Shown here: piece after piece, positions 33,645 through 42,100 of the stretch
Layout of the letters: each line of letters begins with the position of its first letter
Numbering within the stretch: the first letter of the stretch is position 1
Origin: Myxococcales bacterium
GTDB lineage: Bacteria > Myxococcota_A > Polyangia > Polyangiales > JAFGIB01
Direction: 5' to 3'
DNA length: 64,000 nucleotides
Assembly (NCBI GenBank): GCA_029880325.1
Contig: JAOUOP010000032.1
Location: 1 to 64,000 of the forward strand
Notes under the pieces: model-generated
Seen by the model: the letters and a program-made list of their open reading frames with translations, nothing else
Told to the model about the DNA's origin: nothing
Databases searched by the model: none
Position numbers and translations under genes: made by a program

Positions 33645-35197
33645 TGGCGATGGCGAACAAGACGCTTGTGAACGGACCGCGTGCAGCGGTCGTAGCCTGG
33701 GTCCTGGCCCTCACCCTGGCCGCCTGCGGAGGCGGTAGCGGCTCCGGTTCCGGCGAAGGCGGTGGCGGTGCGGCCACCGTCGGTGGCGTAGCCCTCAAGA
33801 CCGCAGGCGGCGAGTCCGTCAGTGTGCGTGCGCACAACTTCTGGAAGGAAGGTGTCGCAGCGTTCCAATCTGCGGAGAAGAAGGGCTGGAACTCGGAGAG
33901 CTGCGAGGCGGTCGCGGACAAATTTGAGGAAGCCGCCGAGGCGCAGGGGGGCAAGAAAAAGTTCCCCGAGGCGCTCTACATGGCGGGCCTCGCACACAGC
34001 AAATGCGGCGACAAGAAGGAGGCGATGTCCTTCTATCAGAAGGCCCTGAGGCAGAATAGCAAGTTCTGCAAGGCCCGCATCGCCGTCGCCCTCGACCGCG
34101 TGGGGGGCAACGCCTCCGGTGCGATGCGGGACTTCAGCGCTGCCGTCAAGGATGATCCCCAGTGCACCGAGGGCTACGTCAACATGGCCATCGTGCAGCG
34201 CAAAAGCGGCGACCTCAAGGAGGCGCTGAATAACCTGCGCCGCGCCATGGCCATCGACGCCCAGTACCTTCCGGCGTTCAACGAGATGGCTCTGATCTAT
34301 CTGCAGCAGGCAGAGGACAACAAGAAGATGCTCGATCTGGCGGAGGTCGTCTGCAGTCAGGCCCAGAAGATCGACGCGAATTTCGCGCCGATCTACAACA
34401 CCTGGGGTCTGATCGACCTACGCCGCAACGAGATCATCGATGCCGCCGCGAAGTTCCAGCGCGCCTTCAAACTCGATGCGAAGATGTTCGAGGCGTATAT
34501 GAACTTCGCGCAGATCACGATTGGCTTCCGTGGTTACGAGGATGCCAAGAACGCCTTCACCAAGGCGCTCGAGCTGCAGCCGAAGAACTTCGACGCGGTC
34601 GTCGGTCTGGGCGTGGCCTACCGCGGCCTGGAGCAGAACGACAAGGCTGAAGAGGCCTACGAGAAGGCCAAGAAGATGGCTCCCAATCGCCCGGAGCCCT
34701 ACTACAACCTCGGCGTGCTCTACCAGGACTTCAAGGATGCCAAGGTCTCGCAGATGAAGAAGGCTCGTTCCTACTACGAGCAGTTCCTCAGCCGAGCCAA
34801 GGAAGAGCGCTACCAGGAGAAGATCGACGACATCAAGCGGCGCTGCAAGTACGACAAGAAGGGCGGGCGCCGTAAGAGCAGCAAGTGCATCGCCGGTCGC
34901 TTCCAAAACATCGAACTCTTCCTGCAGGCCCTGAAGGAAATGAAGGAGATGGAGAAGCTCCAAAAGGAGGCCGAGGCACAGGCCAAGGAGTTCGAGAAGC
35001 AGGAAGCCGAGCAGCGCAAGCGCGACGAGGCTGAGGCCAAGAAGGCAGCCGAGGAAGCCAAGAAGGCCGAGGAGGCCAAGAAGGCCGAGGAAGCCAAGAA
35101 GGAGCCTGCCAAGGGCCAGGATGACGGCAAGGCCCCCAAGGAGGGCCCGGCGGACAAGGCTGCGCCGAAGGAACCCAAGGGCGGAAAGAAGAAGTGA
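33644..35197 (+). CDS. GltE/AglT-like TPR lipoprotein
   Basis: 517 residues from the ATG at 33644; an ATG at 33650 has better spacing from GGAG. The lipobox (LTLAACGGG) marks a lipoprotein. Residues about 60-390 hold TPR repeats (YMAGLAHSKCGDKKEAMSFYQKAL, FNEMALIYLQQAEDNKKML, YNLGVLYQDF). The C-terminal about 90 residues are a highly charged Lys/Glu/Ala region (KKAAEEAKKAEEAKKAEEAKK) like a TolA-type helix. Myxococcus AglT/GltE is a TPR lipoprotein of the same complex. It is followed by a hairpin at 35208-35238, which ends or attenuates the three-gene operon. Confidence 0.75.
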   Translation: MAMANKTLVNGPRAAVVAWVLALTLAACGGGSGSGSGEGGGGAATVGGVALKTAGGESVSVRAHNFWKEGVAAFQSAEKKGWNSESCEAVADKFEEAAEAQGGKKKFPEALYMAGLAHSKCGDKKEAMSFYQKALRQNSKFCKARIAVALDRVGGNASGAMRDFSAAVKDDPQCTEGYVNMAIVQRKSGDLKEALNNLRRAMAIDAQYLPAFNEMALIYLQQAEDNKKMLDLAEVVCSQAQKIDANFAPIYNTWGLIDLRRNEIIDAAAKFQRAFKLDAKMFEAYMNFAQITIGFRGYEDAKNAFTKALELQPKNFDAVVGLGVAYRGLEQNDKAEEAYEKAKKMAPNRPEPYYNLGVLYQDFKDAKVSQMKKARSYYEQFLSRAKEERYQEKIDDIKRRCKYDKKGGRRKSSKCIAGRFQNIELFLQALKEMKEMEKLQKEAEAQAKEFEKQEAEQRKRDEAEAKKAAEEAKKAEEAKKAEEAKKEPAKGQDDGKAPKEGPADKAAPKEPKGGKKK

Positions 35198-35207
35198 GAT
35201 CGCCGCT

Positions 35208-35238
35208 CAGTCCGCGGCACCTCTGGTGTCGCGGACTG
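35208..35238 (+). terminator. Long hairpin after the gltE-like gene
   Basis: CAGTCCGCG (35208-35216) pairs with CGCGGACTG (35230-35238). The loop itself pairs (CACC with GGTG), giving a 14-bp stem with one G-T pair and a 3-base loop. It has no T tract, so it could be an attenuator or a Rho-dependent pause rather than a classic terminator. Confidence 0.55.
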
Positions 35239-35358
35239 TCCGTTAGGGTGTGAAAGATCCGCACATAAAGTTCTAGAAACAATGGAAAGCATGGCGTACC
35301 GCTCTTGTTGGCTTTTCGACACAGCGGTAGGGTGCTCGACACTGTAGGAGATGTCGTC

Positions 35359-35595
35359 ATGAAGAAGCTGTTGATGGTCGCAGTTGTTCTCGGAGCCAGT
35401 GCCATGGCTTTGCCGACACAGGCTCAGGACGACAACCAGACGTCCTACGACTTTGAGGACGACCTGGTTCAAGGTGACCTGGTCCGGCCCGACGGTGAGA
35501 ACCTGATGGTCCGTAGGCGTGGTGCGCGGGAGTCGCTGATTCGTATCCGCGAGCACTTCATTCCTGAACTTCTAAAATCGGTCGAAAATCTTTAA
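35359..35595 (+). CDS. Small secreted GltF-like protein
   Basis: 78 residues from the ATG at 35359 (AGGAG 8 bases upstream). A signal peptide (MKKLLMVAVVLGASAMALPTQAQ) precedes a mature peptide of about 55 residues: DFEDDLVQGDLVRPDGENL, a basic RRRGARESLIRIRE block and a final helix (HFIPELLKSVENL). The position, after the gltE-like and before the gltG-like gene, and the size fit GltF, a small periplasmic or inner-membrane partner of GltG in M. xanthus. No known enzyme motif. It has its own RBS and lies 121 bases after the upstream hairpin. Confidence 0.65.
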   Translation: MKKLLMVAVVLGASAMALPTQAQDDNQTSYDFEDDLVQGDLVRPDGENLMVRRRGARESLIRIREHFIPELLKSVENL

Positions 35596-35708
35596 TCCTC
35601 GGGAACCGAGACTCTCCGCTGTTGTCTATCGAGGCGCGGAGTCTGCCAACGGGCGCTACAGTGGTCGCCCGACGCGCAGGGTCCTGGTGAAGGCTTAGTC
35701 GTCCACTC

Positions 35709-35729
35709 GCGCACGCTGCGCGCGTGCGC
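35709..35729 (+). promoter_or_regulatory. Hairpin immediately upstream of the gltG-like RBS
   Basis: GCGCACGC (35709-35716) and GCGTGCGC (35722-35729) form a perfect 8-bp stem with a 5-base loop, ending one base before the GGAGG ribosome site (35731-35735) of the next gene. It could control translation or stabilise the 5' end of a processed mRNA. Confidence 0.45.
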
Positions 35730-35740
35730 TGGAGGTTGTT

Positions 35741-37837
35741 GTGCCAATTCCGATTACGTTTCACATCTACGAAGGCGGGCAGCACACCCGATCGGAGTCC
35801 TACAATCAGGACGTCATCAAGATCGGCAAGCTCGACTCGAGCCACCTGCGCATCGACGACGAAGCGGTGTCGCGCATGCACTCGGTCATCGAGGTGTCGG
35901 GGCCGGGCGAGGTCTACATCATCGACCTGGGATCCGCGTCGGGAACAATCGTCAATGGGCAGAAGGTCAACAAGTCGAAGCTGGAAAATGGTGACCAGAT
36001 CCAGTTCGGCAACACGATTGCCCAGGTCGAATTGACAGCCGCGGCGGTGGAACAGGCTCCGCAGGCACCTGTGGCGCAGCCTCCGGCCGCTGCGACCATG
36101 CAGATGGCGGTCGCGCCGGCAGCCGAGGCCTATGCTGCTCCTGCGCCGGTCCAGCCGTCGCAGCCGCCACTGCAGAATCCTTTTGCTCAGCAGCAGGCTC
36201 CGGCCGCAGGCCAGCAGCTGCCGAATCCGTTCGCGCAGCAGGCGGCGCCGGCCGTGGCGCATGCTGCGGCGCCGGTCGCGCAGCCTGTAATGGCCGCCGG
36301 ATCGGGTATGGTGGCCGAGGCCGTCGCCGACTACGGCGAGGCGGCGACCTACCAACTCGTGCCGGTCGCGCCGCCGGTTAATCCCGCCGACGTGGACTCG
36401 GCGGAGACGGCGGTCGAGGTCGTGATCATGTGGGGCGAGCTGAGCATCCTCCACGTCGAGCACCTTTCGCCGCCGCGCGGCTTCTATGTCGGCGAAGCCA
36501 CTGACGCGAAGGGCAAGCCTGCGACCGACTTCCTAATCGGCAGCGAGAGCGTGGGCACCGACCGCTTGCCGGTGACCGTGGAGTCCGGCGCCAGCGTCGC
36601 GGTGGTGATCCCGCAGGGCGCCAGCGGTGACGTTACGATCAATGACCAGCGCATCAGCTTCGCGGAGCTGGCGGCGCAGGGTCAGCTTCAGGCCTGCTCC
36701 GAGTTGGCCGGGGCCCAGCAGTATCCGCTGCCGCCTGGGGCCACCGCGCGGGTGGTGTACCGGGGCTTCACGTTCGTGGTGAAGCCGATGAGCATGGCTC
36801 GTCGCGTCGGTATCGGCGGCTCGCCATACCTCGACTGGAAGGAATACATGTGGACCATCGCTTCGATGGCCTTCCATGTGGGGATGCTGCTGCTTTTCTA
36901 CTTCCTGCCCCCACGGTCTTCGTCGCTTTCGCTGGACCTGCTCAACGCCGACTCGCGATTGGTGAAATACCTGATCGAGCCGCCGGAGACGGTCGAGGAA
37001 GAGACGCCCGAATGGCTCGACGACTCCAAGATGGACGACGAGGAGGGCGGCAAGGGTAAGCGCCACAAGGACGAAGAAGGCGCGATGGGCAAAAAGGACG
37101 AGAAGAAGACCACGAACAAGTTCGGTATCGAGGGGCCCGAGGATAATCAGGACCCCCAGATGGCGCGTGATGAGGCCAAGGAAATGGCGGCCAACGCGGG
37201 CATCATCGGCATCCTGAAGGCGAGCGTGGGCGCCTGGAACTCGCCGACTTCGCCCTATGGCGCGGATACCGCCCTGGGCAACGACCCCATGAGCGCCTTG
37301 GGAGCCCTCATGGGTGACCAAATCGGAGGCAACTTCGGCTTCGGTGGCCTTGGTCTGCGCGGCACCGGTCGTGGTGGCGGTGGTACCGGTGAGGGCACCA
37401 TCGGTCTGGGCAATATCGGCACAATCGGCCACGGTGCCGGTGGCGGAACGGGCTCCGGCTACGGTCGTGGCGCCGGTGGTTTCCGCGGCCGCAGTGCCAA
37501 GGTGCCGCATATTCGCACGGGCAAGGCCGACGTGCGCGGTTCGCTCTCCAAGGAAGTCATCCGGCGCATCATCCGGCGTCACATCAACGAGGTTCGCTTC
37601 TGCTATGAGCAGGAACTGAACTCGCGTCCAGATCTTCAGGGGCGCGTCTCAGTCAAGTTCATCATCTCGCCGACAGGCGCCGTGCAGACTGCGGCGGTTG
37701 CGAACTCGACCCTCGGAAATGCCAAGGCAGAGCAGTGCATTGCCAAGTCGGTTCGGCGCTGGACCTTCCCGTCGCCCGAGGGTGGCGGCATCGTGGTCGT
37801 AACCTATCCGTTCGTGCTGCAGCAGACCGGTGGCTAG
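35741..37837 (+). CDS. GltG/NfsG-like FHA - transmembrane - TonB-type protein
   Basis: 698 residues from the GTG at 35741 (GGAGG 5 bases upstream). Residues 1-95 form an FHA domain (IGKLDSSHLRIDDEAVSRMHSVIE, then LGSASGTIVNGQKV). A Pro/Gln/Ala linker follows, then a second beta-rich domain (about 225-365), a TM helix (about 372-390, IASMAFHVGMLLLFYF), an acidic and Gly-rich periplasmic linker, and a C-terminal AgmX/TonB-like domain (about 605-698, RIIRRHINEVRFCYEQELNSRPDLQGRVSVKF). This architecture is that of GltG: FHA in the cytoplasm, TonB-like domain in the periplasm. M. xanthus GltJ has a similar end, so paralogy is the main uncertainty. Confidence 0.82.
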   Translation: MPIPITFHIYEGGQHTRSESYNQDVIKIGKLDSSHLRIDDEAVSRMHSVIEVSGPGEVYIIDLGSASGTIVNGQKVNKSKLENGDQIQFGNTIAQVELTAAAVEQAPQAPVAQPPAAATMQMAVAPAAEAYAAPAPVQPSQPPLQNPFAQQQAPAAGQQLPNPFAQQAAPAVAHAAAPVAQPVMAAGSGMVAEAVADYGEAATYQLVPVAPPVNPADVDSAETAVEVVIMWGELSILHVEHLSPPRGFYVGEATDAKGKPATDFLIGSESVGTDRLPVTVESGASVAVVIPQGASGDVTINDQRISFAELAAQGQLQACSELAGAQQYPLPPGATARVVYRGFTFVVKPMSMARRVGIGGSPYLDWKEYMWTIASMAFHVGMLLLFYFLPPRSSSLSLDLLNADSRLVKYLIEPPETVEEETPEWLDDSKMDDEEGGKGKRHKDEEGAMGKKDEKKTTNKFGIEGPEDNQDPQMARDEAKEMAANAGIIGILKASVGAWNSPTSPYGADTALGNDPMSALGALMGDQIGGNFGFGGLGLRGTGRGGGGTGEGTIGLGNIGTIGHGAGGGTGSGYGRGAGGFRGRSAKVPHIRTGKADVRGSLSKEVIRRIIRRHINEVRFCYEQELNSRPDLQGRVSVKFIISPTGAVQTAAVANSTLGNAKAEQCIAKSVRRWTFPSPEGGGIVVVTYPFVLQQTGG

Positions 37838-37859
37838 GTTGATGGCTTGTAGGTAAGCC

Positions 37860-37900
37860 AGCGAGCGGATGGTCCCGGGACCATCCGCTCGCTCAGTTTT
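37860..37900 (+). terminator. Strong intrinsic terminator after the gltG-like gene
   Basis: A perfect 34-base palindrome: arms 37860-37876 and 37877-37893, with no unpaired loop in the DNA. CAGTTTT follows, giving a U tract. It is the best intrinsic terminator in the window. Confidence 0.85.
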
Positions 37901-37988
37901 AGGGACAACAGAAAATTTTTGCGACGACGGATTGATGGGTTCTTGTCTCGAAGCGTTGGAACGCTCGTCGCACCGAAGGAGTTGGCTC

Positions 37989-38873
37989 ATGAATCGCTCG
38001 AAGCTACTTTCCGCGGCCCTGTTGACCGCCGCGTTCACCGTGCTTGTCGGCATGGCGGGCAACTGTTCGCGCGCGCGTGTCGAATCGATGAACAAGATGA
38101 ACGAGGGCGTCGTGGCGGCGATGCAGAAGCGCTACATGGACGCCACCAAGCTCCTGGAGAGCGCAGGCGCCATCGATCCACAGAACGAGCAGGTGTTTTG
38201 GAACCTTGCCATCGTTCACATGGAGATGCGTAAGTACGAACGCGCCCGCGATGACCTGCAGAAGGCCATCGCGATCAACCCGAACGCTGGCGGCTTTCAT
38301 GAGAAGTTGGGCACGGTGTTGATCGAGCTGGAGGACTGGAAGGCGGCCAAGGGAGCCTTTGAGAAGGCGATCGAGCTCGAGCCGGGGCTCTTCAAGGCCT
38401 ATTACAAGCTCGCCCAGGTCGATGAGGAGCTGGACGATCAGCAGAGCGCCCTCAAGCACTACTCGCAGGCGGTCGAGAAGGGGCCGCGCTTCCTGGAGGC
38501 CTACAGTGCGCTGGGCCGGCTCTACGCGGACCTGGGTTACCTGGAGCAATCCGTTCAGGTACTGAACGAAGCACTGAAGGTTGCGCTTCCCGGTACGGAG
38601 GAAGAAGCCAACGTGCACCACCTGCTCGGTACGGTCTATCAGCAGCAGAAGAAGTACGACGACGCGGTGCGGGAGTTCAGGGCTGCTCTCGGCGTTGTGC
38701 CAGGCATGCGGGACGCCCTGTTTTCGCTGGGTTGGACCTACCACCTGCAAGGCAATAACGATGAGGCCAAGCGCTTCTTGAAGAAGTTTGTCGATGTGGC
38801 CGGCGCCGAAGCTCCGGCCCACTACCTGAAGGCCGCGCGGGACAAGCTCGCCGAGATGGCCGAGGGCTTCTGA
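37989..38873 (+). CDS. Secreted TPR protein
   Basis: 294 residues from the ATG at 37989 (AAGGAG 9 bases upstream). A hydrophobic signal (residues 7-28) ends GMAGNC, not a standard lipobox. The rest is about seven TPR motifs (NLAIVHMEMRKYERARDDLQKAIAINPN, KLGTVLIELEDWKAAKGAFEKAIELEPG, ALGRLYADLGYLEQSVQVLNEALK, SLGWTYHLQGNNDEAKRFLKKFVDV). It lies between the gltG-like and gltI-like genes with its own RBS and a terminator before it. Presumably periplasmic. I find no specific Glt ortholog name for it; it may be a lineage-specific part of the complex. Confidence 0.75.
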   Translation: MNRSKLLSAALLTAAFTVLVGMAGNCSRARVESMNKMNEGVVAAMQKRYMDATKLLESAGAIDPQNEQVFWNLAIVHMEMRKYERARDDLQKAIAINPNAGGFHEKLGTVLIELEDWKAAKGAFEKAIELEPGLFKAYYKLAQVDEELDDQQSALKHYSQAVEKGPRFLEAYSALGRLYADLGYLEQSVQVLNEALKVALPGTEEEANVHHLLGTVYQQQKKYDDAVREFRAALGVVPGMRDALFSLGWTYHLQGNNDEAKRFLKKFVDVAGAEAPAHYLKAARDKLAEMAEGF

Positions 38874-38940
38874 GCCTCCGGGCGCGGGCCACTGCAGACG
38901 GGACCGCTGCCCGCTGGGGTAGGGGCGGGCGACTCTTTGG

Positions 38941-38971
38941 TGCGCCGGGCGCGGATTCCGCGTCCGGCGCA
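38941..38971 (+). terminator. Hairpin after the TPR gene
   Basis: Arms 38941-38954 and 38958-38971 pair over 14 positions (13 Watson-Crick, one G-T) around the loop ATT. No T tract follows. Confidence 0.55.
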
Positions 38972-38983
38972 GCGTCGTTATGG

Positions 38984-39007
38984 GGTACCCTTGGGCCCAA
39001 GGGTGCC
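38984..39007. repeat. Palindrome in the leader of the giant TPR gene
   Basis: Core CCCTTGGGCCCAAGGG at 38988-39003 is a perfect 16-base palindrome. It extends to 38984-39007 with one G-T pair. It sits about 110 bases upstream of the gltI-like start, a plausible operator or second stem after the hairpin at 38941. Confidence 0.5.
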
Positions 39008-39118
39008 ACCGCGCCCATGACCCGGCATCTGGGGTCTTTGGTTACCCCGCACGAGATGTTGTAATTTCGCCGGAATAGGGATTTCGCCCACATTCGAAAT
39101 GTGTTCGAGGAGGCTTTG

Positions 39119-42100
39119 GTGTCGGAAAACGACAGTCCTGTTACCAGTGAGTCCGACAAGGGTTCCGCCGTGGCGGCGATGGCTACCGGAGACAGCGTTG
39201 GGGATTTCGCTGAGACCGACGGGCCCCGGGAGCTGACCGACGAGGAGTTGGCCAAACTCGCCGAGTTGGATGAGGCGCTCGAGAAGTTTCTCGGACAGAA
39301 GCGCTGGTCGGACGTGATCAAGACCACGATCGCGAAGGCCGAGTTGGTTCAGCATCCCGGGATCAAGGCGGAACTCTTTTCGGAGGCCGGCCGGCTCTAT
39401 GTGGAGCGCTCGTCGAACCAGGCCGAGGCCATCAAGTGCTTCCGCCATGTGCTCGAGTTCGATCCGGAAAACCTGGAGGCGATCGAACGCCTGAAGGAAA
39501 TGTACGAGAAGCGTCGCGACTGGGAGCGCATGGTCGAGGTGTTGCGCATGGAATGCGCTCTGCTCGAGCCGGTCGACCAGCCCATGCGCCGTGTCGAGAT
39601 CGCCCAACTTGCAACAGAGCGGCTGCGCAAGCCCGCGATTTGCATCGATCTATGGCAGGACGTGCTGCAGATCGACGAGGCGAACCCGGAGGCCATCTCG
39701 GCCCTCGCCAATCTCTACGAGCGTGCTCGCGAATGGGAGCCGCTTGCCGACGTGCTCGAGAAGAAGAGCGAGCAAACGAGCGACCCCGCCGAGCTGGTGC
39801 AGTTGCTGCAAAAGCTCGGCATGATCTACGCCGACAAGCTCAACAACGACCAGGGGGCCATCGACGCGTTTCGGCGCCTGCTAGAGCACGAGCCCGGAGA
39901 TCGCCGGGCACAGGAGCAACTCAAGAAGCGCTACGTGACGGCGAGGGCCTGGGACGAACTCGAGGAGTTCTACGGGGCCACGGAGAAGTGGGATGAGTTG
40001 ATCCGCACCCTGGAGCGTGCCGCCGACGACAAGAACGCTGAACTCGACGAGCGCATCACGCTTCACTTTCGCGTTGCCCGGCTGTGGCAGGACAAGCAGG
40101 AAAAGCCCGACAGGGCGGCCCGCGCCTATGAAAAGGTGCTGGGGTTGGACGGCTCGAATCTGGAAGCGGCAGAGGCGTTGGCGCCGATCTACGAGCAAGC
40201 GGGCGACGCGAAGAAACTCGCAGGCGCCCACGAGATTCGGCTGGAGCATCTGGAGGATCCCTACGAGCGCGTCGAACTCTTGCGCCAGACCGGCTTGCTG
40301 TACGAGGAGCGCCTGCGCGATCCGCAAACGGCTTTCGAGCGCTTCATCGAGGCCTTCACGACCGACCCATCGCAGCCGGAGTTGCGCGAGGACCTGGGTA
40401 GGTTGGCCGCCAAGGTCAAGGACTGGGACCGCGTCTTCGCGGCCTATGCGACGGCGATCGAGAATGCCGGTCATCCGGATGATGCCAATGACCTTCGTTT
40501 GCACTATGGCCGGGTCCTGCGCGACGCCGACCGCATCGAGGACGCGATCGCCCAGTTTCGAGCCGTCAGTGATGCGCGGGCCGATGATCGGGTCGCGATC
40601 GAGGCTCTCGACGAACTCTATCGGCGCACGGAGAACTACTCGGAGCTGCTCCACGTTTTGCAGCGCCGGGCTGAACTCGAGAGCGAGCCGGATGCACGGC
40701 GAGGCCTCGCCTATGATGTCGCGCGCCTGTATCAGGATCAGCTGGGTCAGGCCGAACAGGCGATCGAGGCCTACCGCAACATCTGCATCGAGTTCGGGGA
40801 CGGCGAGACCGAAGCCTATCGAGCTCTCGAAGGGCTCTATGAAGGGCAGGAGCGCTGGGAGGACTTGGCCCAGAGCCTGGAGCATCGCATCGACCTCGGG
40901 CCCGAGAGCGATGAGGAGCTGGCCTCCCTGAAGTTCCGCCTGGGGAAGGTGATCCTCGAGCACGTCGGGGATTCGATTCGGGCGCTCGATCTTTTCCGCG
41001 AAGTCCTGATGATCGTCGCCGAGCACGAAGGCGCCGTGCTCGCACTCGAGACGCTGCTGCCCGATCCGGAACTCGGGTCCCAGGCCGTCGAGGTGCTCGA
41101 GCCCGTTTACGAGGCGGCCGGTGACTGGGGCAAGTTGATCCACGCCCTCGACGTCTCCCTGGCCTCGGTGCACGGCGCGACCGAGCGCATCGACGTCATC
41201 ACCAAGATCGGCGAACTCTACGCCGAGCGGGCGGGTGACCAGGCCAACGCCTTTGAGGTCTACTGCAGGGCCCTGAGTGAAGCGCCCGACAACCCGGGAA
41301 TCGGAGCGCGCCTCGCCGACCTGGCGCGGGCGCAGAACCGGCTGCCGGAGATGGTGGCGTTGCTTTCGGAGCTGGCTGCTGCCGCGGCCGACCCCGTGCT
41401 CGGCCGCGAGCTTTGGGTGCGTGCGGCACAGATCAAGGACAACGAGCTGCAGGATGTCGAGGGTTCCGTCGCGGCCTACATGCAGGCTCTGGAACTGGAT
41501 GACACCGACCTCGAGGTGCTGGAGGCGTTGGAATCGCTGTATCGGCGCACCGAGCGTTGGGCCGATCTGCTCGGCGTGTTGCGGCGCCGTGTTCGGGCCA
41601 TTTCCGACCCGGCAGAGCAAGAGAGTCTTTTGCTGCAGATGGCCTTCATTCACGATGAAATGCTGCAGCAGCCTGAGCAGGCGATCGCAATTCACCTTGA
41701 GATTTTCGAGCTGGATCCCGGCAGCACCTCGGCGCTGGCCGCACTCGACGGTCTGTACGAGCGGCAGCAGATGTGGTCCGAGCTTGCGGAGAACGTCAAT
41801 CGGCAGCTATCGCTGGCGGAAGACGAAGCCACTCGGCTGCAGCTGATGCTGCGGATGGGCGACATTCGCGAGGCGCGGATGGGGGCCGTCGACGAGGCCA
41901 TCTCCATTTACCAGGAGGTGCTAGACCGCGATCCGGCGTGCGAGCCGGCGATTGCTGCCCTGGAGCGCCTGCTCGAGCGACCGGAGCAGCAGGCGCGCAT
42001 CGCGGAAATCCTGGAGCCCCTGTACCGAGACGCTGGGGATATCCAGAAGTTGATCGGGGTGCATGAGATCCAGGTGTCGCTGGCCGAAGAGGCCGACCAG

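Noticed and set aside
35596..35690. Imperfect stem after the gltF-like gene as a terminator
   Set aside because: Pairing breaks after six bases and there is no T tract.
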